NCBI GenBank assembly: GCA_950295325.1
Contig: OX485803.1
Coordinates: forward strand, 29,069,554 to 29,133,553
Source of the DNA: Polytrichum commune
Taxonomy: Eukaryota > Streptophyta > Polytrichopsida > Polytrichales > Polytrichaceae
Length of the DNA: 64,000 nt
Reading direction: 5' to 3'
The notes under the pieces are model-generated. The model was not told the origin of the DNA and made no database searches. It saw nothing but the letters and a program-made list of their open reading frames with translations. Of the stretch, positions 45,765-57,700 are shown piece by piece; the stretch's first letter is position 1; the number at the start of each line of letters is the position of its first letter. The position numbers and the translations under genes were made by a program.

Positions 45765-48700
45765 ATGGGAAGCACAGAGGAACCAGACCGGAAACGGCGC
45801 CACCTTAACAACAACAACGTCAGCAGCAACAACAACAACAACAATAATCATCCCCCCTCACCACCTGTCAGGAAAGAGCTTGTCACACCATCTCCAGACG
45901 ATAAGAAGGTTCGTTGCATTTTTAAATCTTTTAATATGCACACCCTAAGGTTTTGGAAGCGGGTGCTGTCTCCAATAAAAAAAATTCTTAAGTGGTAAAC
46001 TCGGCGGTCTCCCTAGATAAGCATCTCGAAGAGTATACACTAGGTGAGATTCTTTTTGCCAAAGGTTTGCAAGTTGAATCTTGGTAGAAGGCTTTGTCCG
46101 AAGATAGGTAAGGTAGACGTGTGTTATTCAGATGCTTCTAAGTCTGCACCCACTTTTCATAGGACATGAAACACACAATTAGTGCCAGATGATTAGCAAT
46201 CCAATTTGGAACCGTTGCCATTTGCTTCATAAATTTTTGGAGCTCATATGAATCTCTTATTCATTATCAAAGTGAAGATTCTCGTGCTCCTTAAGTGGAC
46301 ATGTAGGTCCCCTCTAATCATGTTGTCTATTGAGTCTAGAATGGGTTAGCATACTTTGAGCATGTAGTCCAATCTGATTTAGACACATGATGCCTTTTTT
46401 TGGACCAGTTCTTAGATCCACACCTAATCACATACCACTTAAATAAAGGTGTCCAAATTATTGTTGTGTTTGATTTAGGCACGTCTACCTTAACAATGAG
46501 GTCTCAACTAATAAGAGTTTGTTATTTGTTATTTGCGGATGCTTGTAATCAAGGACCTTGATGCTTGGAAATTTATTCTTCGCTATAGAATAAAAAGAGA
46601 ACGCCCTTTCTCATGATGTTTAAGAAGGCTTTGAGAACCTATGCATTATTCTGCTTTACGAAGGAAGCATTACTTATGTATTGGAGTGATGATGAAGTTG
46701 GGGTACTGATGTTATGGATTTTTTAATTTTTTTGGCAGGTGGATTCAACAATGTTGCAATACCAAAACAACAAGCTGGCCCAACAACTTGAGGTGCAACG
46801 AAATGAGATTTCTGTTTTGGAGTCCAAGCTTAGCCAGTTACGAAGCAAGCAGGTCACATTTGATGACAACCTCTCAACCATCAACCGTGTGTGGAATCAG
46901 GTATTTGGTTCTTTCATCATTCATCTTTCGAGTGAATTTGCCGTGTCTTAATATTGAGCTGGGGTTTTACATTAGGACATGGTAATAAGTTGCACCGACA
47001 TGGACATAAAAAATGGGACATGTCTTGAAAAGAGATTGGACTACCTGCTCAAAATATGTTAACCATTCGAGGCTCGAGGCTCAATAGTCATCAACATAAT
47101 TGGGGGGACCTATTTGACCATTCAATGTCGACGAGAATCTACACTCTGACAATGAATAAGACATTCATATCAGCTTGGAAACTATGAGGGAAATGGCTAT
47201 GGACACAATTTGGATTTGACAATATTAAGTTCACACTAATTGTGTGTTTCACAAATCTATGAGAAGCGAGTGCAGACCTTTAAGGGACCATTTAATACCT
47301 CACTCGTGCATTTTAAGCACTGAAAGCTGAGCAATCATGTGGGTAGTAGCGATACCAAAAGTTGTGGTGTTTTTTTACCTTAGAATCGAAGCTCAAAGAG
47401 TTTCAGATTGATATTAAATGCATTTTCTTGAGGACGAAATTGTTTTTTGCAGGTTGTGGATGAGTTGGAGTTGCTTACCGTCCGTGCTAGTCCTATTGCA
47501 AATGGAATTCATCATGTCTCTGGATCAACTTCAAAGGGTGGGTCTTATTTTTTATTTTTTACATTATATCTAGCGGACTGGATGGTGTGCATTATTATAT
47601 GTTGAGGTGAAGTTAGGATGATGGCATGTTTCTTCCTAGAAAAATCTGACTGCACCAGCAACTTGTTAGGGTTTAAGATTGCCAATCTGAATTTTTTGTG
47701 TCATGTCACTGCAGAGAAGTCTATTTCCTCAGTTCCTTCTGAACAAACTTTCCTGCATAGGCTTCTTGATAGAGGAGCCACTGAGAGCAGTTACACAACC
47801 AATTCAAGCAATGGATCAGTCGACAAAACTGGATTTTCGACTCGAAATGCTTCTACTTTCAAGTGCCTCAAGCACCTTGTTCAAGCTATTGATTGTGAGA
47901 GAGTCAGAAATGATGACCTTGCAGCCACTCTTCGAAATTGCCTAGCTAACAATGGTAAGACAGGTGTACTTGCTTTTTATCTTTATTTTTTAATCTGTGG
48001 CATTTGGTGGCATTAAGGTAAGCGGGCATAATTTGGTCATATTTGAGTGGTATAGTTAGGTGTGGATCTAAGAACAGACACCAAAAAGGCATCATGAGTT
48101 TAAAAGAGATTGGACTACATGCTCAAAATTTGGTAACCATGCTAGGCTTGATACTCAACATAGTTGGGGGGATCTATATTATCATTCAATGAGAAAGAGA
48201 ATATTCACTTGGTAATGGATAAGATATTACAAGTTCCAAAAGTCATAAAGAATGTCAATTCTGTGCAGTCTTAGAAAATTGTTTTTGTTTTTCACGAGTG
48301 AAGTGGTCATCATACAAATGGACATGGTGTAGGACTAATATTGCTAGTTTTGCCATTTTGTGGCAGGGCCGGGTCGGTTGTTGGCAAAGAAAGATGAGGA
48401 GCTGCGTATGGAGGCGAAGAAATTGCGGGCTCTTATGGATGAATTGCATTTGAGGCACAGGGAGCTTTTAGCTGAAGTCGGGACCTGCCGTGATTTCCAA
48501 GCAAAGGATTGTGCAGAAATCAGGAGATTAACAGGTTTGTGCATAATTAATTAGTTTTCTCTTTAGCTGATTACTATGTGGTTTTCTTATTTTATAAGGC
48601 ACTATTTTAATAAACATTGTTGTTATGGTTCCCAGGTTGTAGAACCTGAGTCCAGAAAATGCATATTTGTAAGACCAACAAGTCAATGAATGTCCAGCTA

Positions 48701-51700
48701 AATGCTCAGCCAATCGATTTCTATTTAAGATTATGACTACATTAGCACAAGGTGGAACCAGGTGACAAACAAAAGTCCTGCCAAGTTTCCAGAGTATTAA
48801 TCCTATCCTTGAACACAATGTCACTTTTCGTCCAGAGGTGGCTCCTTATCATTTTCAATGGTTGTTTTACACACAATATGAATAATGGTGCATGCTCGGA
48901 GGCAGCAACCTCTTGGCTCCTTGAGGCCCTCTGGAGTATCCGCCTAACTCAATGGGCGTTTTGTTGGGAGCTCGTACCGTATGATTTTTTATTGGTTGTT
49001 TTGCATATAATTTCTTTCCACTTGTGGTGCCCGCTCGGAGGTAGAGTTTGAATCTGAATGAAGAGCAACCTATTCTGATTCATTGTGGGCCAAACTAATT
49101 TTTAGCAACTCTTGCATGCAAAAAATGAGTTTGACCCTGAATGAACTAATATAGAGTGTTCTTCGTCCAAACTCCACACTACCTTCAAGCATGCACCGAA
49201 AACTTACCAAACATGGAAGGTGTTGTATGCAAGACAATTCACTCCTGACCCAGAGTCTAATCAACCAGACCTGTTTGTTGTTTCCTTTATCTTCATTTGA
49301 GTTAGGTCATCAGTCGCCACTGCTGTGATTGCTTTTTGTTATGTTTTTAATCAATGCTCATGTACTGAGACTAAAGTCTGGTGACCTTGCAGGAGAATTA
49401 GAGGAAGCTTCTCTTGATCTTGAGACAAGTAGGCGCAAATTAACAACGCTTCGTTCTCAGGACAGCATGCTCTCTGGACCTCCCACACCTAGTGCTACTC
49501 CTACTGGCAAGAAGTTTGAGTTTTTGGACGGAGTTGTAGGACCAGAAAAATTATCTAAACAAGCTCGTGAGCTGGAGGCTGGGTTGGAAGAGGCCAAGGT
49601 ATCATCAAACTAAAAAGCTTTACCAATACTGACGTTTTTCAACTCTTTAAGAAGATTCAACTGATTTTGTTTCTCTTTTGTCTAAGAAGAATCAACAATC
49701 TAGATGACTTAAGTTTGTTTGTGACCTCTGTAGGCATTGGCAGTACAAAGGTTAAGTGAACTCAAAGACGCCCTCCAAAACCAGCTGAACCTCACCCAGA
49801 AAATTCAAGACATCCAGGTTGGTCAAGGACTTCTATTGTGTTGTTTTTTTTTGAACTTACATCCAACAGAGAAATTAATATTAGACTGAGGAAGCACAGT
49901 CAATGAGTCATCATAAGTGAAAGAATGGATGGACACATTGGGATCAAGATATGGCTGGTACAATTGTCAATCTTCTTGACAGCTTCATACACCATTGATA
50001 TATGATATGAAGGCACTGGTGAAGTGTCCTGCTTTATTGATTGAGGTCTTTCCATTCAACTTATAACATCAAATTTTATGTTGACCTAATTTAACCTCAT
50101 GGGGTGTACTTGTGGGAGTTTTCAGAACAAACTGGATGATGAACAGTACATTCTTTCTTCCCAGCAATACCGAGCACTAGATGATCAAGTCCAACATCTT
50201 AGGGATGAGGTGAATCAATATCGAGACATGGTGGACCAATTACAGGTTTGAGCCAGTTCCAGTTGTTTTGCTCCTGTTGGTAAAGCAACTCCCATGGTCA
50301 CAATAATTCACTCAATAATTGGCTTTTTCCAAAGTTTTTTTTAGGTCAATGTTGCATTCTCATCTCACACATAAAAGTCCATATATATCATAAAATATTT
50401 CAATGATAACTGATCTTTAAGAGAGAGAGACAACCCTCTAAAGTCCTTAGATAAACCTCACTTTTTGAGGGTGGGAAGAATCACAAGAATTTGGATGTGG
50501 CCTTGCTGCCGAAAAACCTTGAAAGCCGATTTCTGGGAGATTTTACTGACTGTAGGATGCCGATACTTATGTACGAGGTGTTGCAAGCCATAAGGTAGAT
50601 GTGCCTAATGTGGTGACTTCTCTTAATTGGACACCTATGATTAAGTGGTATGTGTTTGGTGTGGCTCTAAGAACGGATGCCAAAAAGGCAGCATGTGTTT
50701 TAGAGGCTCATGGGTGTTTATGGTTTGTGGTTTGTGGTTTTTCAAACAGGGGGAGCAAATCTCATTGTTAAACAGGGAGAAAGATGTCACAATTAAGGCA
50801 GAGTCCAGTGATGCAGCTAGATGGGAAAGCAACATTTCAGATTCGCGGGCAGCAAACTTGCAGTTGAAATTGCAACAATGCATGTCTGATTGTGACACTC
50901 TGCAACTGAGGGTTGAAGATGCTAATCAAGCTTTAGGTTGGTATATTAGAAAATGGACATTGATTAGTTGGGAATCTATTATGCACTTGTTTGGCTTGTT
51001 ATTAGATGCTGTTTCAGAAAGTATTGTGTTGCAAATTAGTCTGTCATAAGAACTAGGTTTAGGGTTCACTTACAAAACATGAGTATCGGTATGAACACTT
51101 GGAAAATGGATCTGCAGAGAAAGAGGAATCTATCATTGATGTGAAAAAGTTAATCACCACTCTTCATAAAGAGATGAGCACTTTGCAAGGACAACTGTAT
51201 GAATACAAGGAAGCAGGATCTGCTGTCTACGCGTGTCGAGCAGAGCTTCACTCTTTGCGTCGTATCCTGGAAAGAAAGGTACATTGCATCACAAAATTTC
51301 CAAGTGGAAATGATTATGTTAAATGATTAGATATTGAAATGGCATCACAACTGCTTAGTGAATTTCATCTTAATTACATAAATGAAAATATTTTCATATT
51401 CTACTACTCTCAAGAAATTCTCCCTGAAAATAATAGAGCTTTTGTATCGTAAACATGTTAAACATCACTGGGTGTAATTTCAACGTAATAATTACACATT
51501 TGGAAGTTTGTGATGTACCTTTCACAAAGAAATACTTGGGATTTTCTTCAGGTGTTTGCTTGTGATGTATTTGCTTAACTGATGATGTAAGTTTACTAGT
51601 ACTATACATATACCAGGCTATCCTGAATTATTGCCTCTTTTTGCATCCTATGTTGGCCAGATCCATTTGTATTGTAAGAGAAGAAATCATAAAATTCCAA

Positions 51701-54700
51701 ATTCAATCATTCAAAGATGAGTTGGAAATGTAAGGAGTGAAATTGTACCCAACTTAGCTGAATTCATGCTTGCTTTGAACTGCAGACCCAAGACAGTAGG
51801 GCTCTTTCAGAGCAGTATGCTGGTCAAGTTAGAGAACTCAATGTCTTACAAGATGAGGTGCGCTCCACTTTCCAACAATTTTTACCTGGTGGAAAAAAAT
51901 TGAGCATTTTGTCCTTCCTGGCCATGTTATTCTAGGGTTTTGGATTGTCAAACACTGAATAAGGTAAGGAGTGTTGGCCATTCCTCAATTGAAACAGCTT
52001 TCTAAGGTAGACATTGGATACTTTCTTCTCTTCACCAACTTCTGGTGTAACAGGAAATTAGTGTGAGATGATTAGCAAATCCCAATCATGTCCGTATCCA
52101 TTGGCCTCATAATTGTTGGAGCTCATATGAAGATTCTTGTGCTCATTAAGTGGTCATATATGTCCCCCCAATCATGTTGACTATTGAGCCTACAATGGTT
52201 AGCATGTTTTGAGCATGTAGTACAATCTGTTTTAAGCACATGTCTTCTTTGTGTCTGTTGTTGGATCCACACTTAACCACATACAACTCAAATATAGGTG
52301 TGTAGATGATTGCTGTGTTGAAATTAGGTGCGTCTACCTTATGTGGCTTTTACATGCACCGAATGCTGTTTTATATGTTTGGAACCACACTTGATCCAAA
52401 TTATGTCATCACTTGATGAAGCATAGTTGGACTTGTTGTTTTCAGTTCAAGGTATAACAACATTTTGTCAACTGTCAAACCATTATACAATTGTAGAGCT
52501 TATTAATAGTGCGGTCCAGAATGGGGGGTCTCCTGTAAGGAAAAATCACAAACATCTGAGGGAAGCGGGACTAAAATGGACGCTTCTAGCTCTACGCCCA
52601 CTTCTCGTAGATGGAACATACAAATAGTCCGAGGTGATGAACAAATCCAAATTGAGACCGTAGCCATTTACCTCATAATCTGTGGAGCTCATATAAATAT
52701 CTTATGCATTATCATAGTGAAGGTCCTCTTTCTTATTGAATAATCATATAGGTCTCCCCAATTCAGTAGATTACTAGGCCTATCAATTTCTGAGCCCGTA
52801 CTCTTCTAAACACATGATGCTTTTTTGGTGTGCATTGTTAGATCCACACCTAACCACAGAACTCAAATATAGGTGTTCATTTAAGAGAAGTAACCAAATT
52901 AGGCCCGCTTAGCTTATACACTCTGGTAAGATATGACATTGCAATAGTGTTGTGTTGATAATCATGTGCAGATACAAATTTTGCGGGCTAGTCAGAATGA
53001 GTTACAGCTTATAGTGGATATGTACAACAAAGAGTCCAATTATCCCAGGTATTGCATTAATATCTTGTAGAAGCTGTTGATTATCTGGAAATGCATGCTG
53101 TCTTTAATGATATTTATAAGAGAATTGATATTGCAGGCCACATTTGAGATAAATAAAGTTACGTGTAAAGTCTCCTAAAGAGGGAGGAATCAAGGAGCTT
53201 GGTCCTTTTTGGAGAGAATTTCCTGTGAAGAGCTTATTAGCTTATCTTGTGATGGAGGCTAACTTGAAAGTTGAGCGAAATTCCTTGGACCTCCTCTTTC
53301 AATCTCACAAACTTTGAGACAACTCTAGGATGAAAAATGGGGTCTGTAGTAGTGTTGGTTTGGTGTATAATTTATTTATATCATTTCGGTATCTATAATA
53401 AGGACTTTACAATTTTTGGTGACTTCACAGTAGGGTATGGGTATTTGACGGTGTTTTTGTTTTTGATATCATTTGGGTCCATATAACACTCAAGAACCTT
53501 CACGCCGAGGCAAATATCGCCCAAGTAGCAATATGGTTTAGAATGATATTGACTTAAGTAATAAGTTGGGTATACAAAGATTCTATCACCTTGACATACC
53601 CATCAAAAAAGCAATATTTGATAGGTATTGCAATTTTGATACTCATGGGTAGGTTCTTTGATAGCAATATTGATGTTGATTAGTGATACAATGCATTTAC
53701 CTATATACCAAACCAACATTAGTCTGCAAATGGGACCTACAACCCCAAATCTCAGATCAGCTTATGCAATACTAGCTTGGCCCACCCATACTAATATGAC
53801 AAGCTAGGAAGCTGGTTTCTTTAAGCATGTCAATTTAAGCGTTAAGAAAACTTGGGTGACTCTTAAACGGATATGCTCTCGAACTCACCTTGTAGCCAAC
53901 TCAGCCGGAGTTTGATCTCAAAACACTATACAGATAACTCTAAATGCAATGCATTATTTTAATTAATTAATTAATTTTTTATTTTATTTTTGTTGTATTG
54001 ACAGGGAAGTGAGAGATTTGAAGCAGGCGGAATGGAGAGCACAGGCACGGATTGAAAGGTTGCGCCTTGAATTGGATGAGCACAACCTAGAACTCAAAGT
54101 AAAGGCGGCCAATGAGGCGGAGGCATTATGTCAGCAGAGACTCACAGCAGTAGAAGCTGAGATTGTCGAGTTAAAGCAAATCCTAGATGATTCTCAGAGG
54201 TAAGGCTTAGTTGAAATCCTAAATGACCATTGAAATCTTAAGTCTTTTATTGGTTGAAAATGCTGAGACTGTCCCACTTCAGTTTACACTAAAGCTTGAG
54301 GCCAAAGAAAGTTTGAATGAATGAAAAGTCTACATGAAGTCCTACATGGCATGCAATGGATAATGTTTGAAGCTCTATTGGATTTTGTGTCAAGCCCACC
54401 TCGAACAAAAAAACTTGATGACCATGACACTTCAAAATCTCACAACCCTTGATTCAAGGGCCCTCATTTTTTGATGCATTTTCATATATGTTAGTAGCTG
54501 ATGCGTTGATTCTCATGCTGAATGCAGAAAGGAATTGGAGTTAGGGGAGGATCTAGAAGCTAAGAAAGAGGATGGGGACACCTACATGGCTGAAATTGAG
54601 GTTTCCTTTCAGAACTTCGAATGCTTTTGTCATTTCCAACTGCAAATTTTATACTCAGGATCATCTACTTAACCTTGTTGACATCAACTTTACCTTGCCA

Positions 54701-57700
54701 TTCTGAAGTACACGTGTTCGGCTTTTGTGACGAAATTCAAAAATTTGACTTGTGACCTTATCGGAGGCCATTTTCTACTGTGCTGTAAAACAGACTATTG
54801 GACAAGCTTATGAAGGCATGCAGACCCATAACCAGAGAATACTTCAGGAAATCATAGAATGTGATGATTACAATGAACAGGTAAAGTAACTGCGATGGAA
54901 ACCTTGTGTCTGTTTTTGTGTATATAGCCTGTTTTTGTGGTTCTAATTCGGTTACTTATCTTAATCAGATACTTATAATTGAGTGGTGTGTGGTGAAATT
55001 TGGATTTAAGAATGGGCACCAAAGAGGCGTTGTGTGTTTAAGTGAGATTGGACTATGTATGTGCTCAATTCTTTGTTAGCTACTGTTCTAGGTTTCTATA
55101 GTGAACATATTTGGGGGAATCTTCGTGACCATTTAAGAAAGGGACTCTTTTTCACTGATAGTGAATTAAATATTTATATGAATTTTGAAAATCACGAGAA
55201 AACTTGGCTACGGCATTGATTTAGATTTGCTAGTCATCTCATATTATATCACGTGTTTCATATCCAAGGAGATGGGGTGCAGAGCAGAAAGTTACCATCT
55301 AAAGCTTACATAGCTAATGACTAAAGAAAATACTATTTAGGTCACAACTGGACCTACTACCTTAATACATCCTTCTGAGATAAATTTGAAAGTTGTGAGC
55401 CAAGTGTGGGTCTTGATGGAAAACCTCAAAATCATAATATGTATTCCCTTTCACTGAGGTACATTTTTCTTTCTGGCAATGGAGACTGATTTTTTTTGTG
55501 GTGTGTCTCAGTTGATATCTGATAGCTTGAAAGCCAAACAACTGCAAACTTCCTTGCATGCTGAGAAGCAGGAGTTGAACGTCCGCATCCAACATGCAAA
55601 TATTTCTGCAGATAAGTACAAACAGAGAATTGTGCGTTTAGAAGAGCAGGTTTGTCCTTGAACCCACTCTGTTTGTATTGTGATAATATCACGTTCTTTT
55701 TTTGATATCACCCGGGTACATATAATGAAGATTCAACACATCAAACTCTGCTTTATATAAAAAGAACGGTTATTGTATGACATATTAAAGGTGCTGGGAA
55801 TAAGGTAGAGAAGGCGGTCATATTAGGATTAAGAGCCGGCTTGAGATGAATTGCTTTCAACGGTCTCGAGTTGCAGAGTGGTAGGCATTCTCGGAAAAAA
55901 GGCTCTGTTAGTGGAGTAAATGAGGTGTTCTCAACCAATGAAATGTGCTGTTTGAAGGGTTGAGTCGCGAAGCCCTAGGTAAAGTGAAAGAGAAGTAGAC
56001 CTCCTAACTAAGTCCTCCCACAGATTTGGTGTTTCATGCACCTTCCCCTTCCCCTTGCGCCTTTGCGCCAACTTGCATTGGGTTTTCATAAAACAAGGTT
56101 GCTGCTCATCTCTTTTTCACATTATTTTAATATCATCAGGGTATGCGTAGTAGAACTTGTTATTGGTTTTGATACCATTTGGGTCTATATACCTCCATAC
56201 TTAGGTGAATTACTCTAGTATCAATCTCTATTAGTGATCTAAATAGCAACTCAGACATATGAAGTTCCTCGCATACCTTACCAAGTGTCAATAAATGACT
56301 GGTATCTCATTTTCGGTACTCGTTGGGTAGGTTCTTTGAGACCAGTATTGATATTATGTGTTGATACCTTCGCTCCAACTTGCCTGGTTTTTTTTCCATA
56401 AAAACAAGGTTCACCACATGCTGTGTGCACTTTGTTTAAATCTTTCATGGTATGGGTGGTAGACGATGTTTTTGGTTTTATATGATTTGGATATATATAC
56501 CATGGAAGAATGTATATGTATGAGGATGTTGGTACCCCAAACAATGACAGAATATACAAATGTTCCCTCATCTTACAAAGATTTTCTCATCCTCACCAAG
56601 TGTCAATAAATGACTGGAACCCTAGTTTTGGTACCGGTTGGGTAGGTTCTTTGATACCATTATGGAGCATACAACATTTCTAATTTGATCCTGGAACAGG
56701 CTCGGACCTTCATTGATCAGCTTGGGAAAGCAACCGACGAGAGCCGACAAAACTCATCCCTCCTGGAGACTGCAAAAAGGACTGCAGTTGAAGCAGAGAA
56801 AGAGCTTCTGTCAACTAAGTCCACACTTGAAGCAGCCCAGAAGGTGCTGGAGGAACGTGGGAACAAATTGGTGAATGTCCAGGCTCAGTTAGAAAAGGAA
56901 AGGTAAGGTCAATGTTCGATTTGAGGTCATTAGGAAGCCTCATGAAAATTTAATTTTTTTTTGTAGCAAGCAATGAGAGCAAAGGTTATGGAAGCTAGGG
57001 ATTATGGTGAGGAGAATCAGGTTCGCCAATCATGATCGTTGAAACTAGATTGAAGGATGCATTGGACTAACAAGGCTGTCAATTTTGTATTTCTTGTGTT
57101 AACTACACTAGATTGTCCTATTAGTGTGGGCCACAGTATTTCTGTAGAATCCGTATTGATTTTCAATGTGGACCAAATCTCTAGTTTCAAATTAGTGTGG
57201 GCCACAGTATTTCTCCAGAATCCGTGTTGATTTTCAACGTCGACCAAATCTCTAGTTTCAAATTAGTGTGGGCCACATGAATTGTTTTTCAGGAAAATGA
57301 TGTGGATGACAGTTTTATTTCATGCTACTAATACTCAAGGGGTTGGTCGGAAGTCTCCAGGAAGAGTCATGGGAAGACCCGGGATCTTGGGCCCACATGA
57401 TTTTCTCCATGATTAGACAAGTACAGTGGCCCACATTAAATTTCCACCCACACTAACAGGACAATTTAGTGCAGTGGACCAATTTGACCTCTTGGTATGG
57501 GTTTCCATTTGGAGTTGCACATTGCTACAAATTGTTCCCGAGAATGCTTTTTGTAGACCTAGATTACAAAAATAGCTAGAATGCATATCAGCACCAGGAA
57601 ACAACTTGGTAAAACTGATATTTTCGGTACAGAAAAAGCTATAGCAATGTGTAACTCCAAATGGCAACCCACACTAATAGGGAAAATTGGTGAAGTTGTT

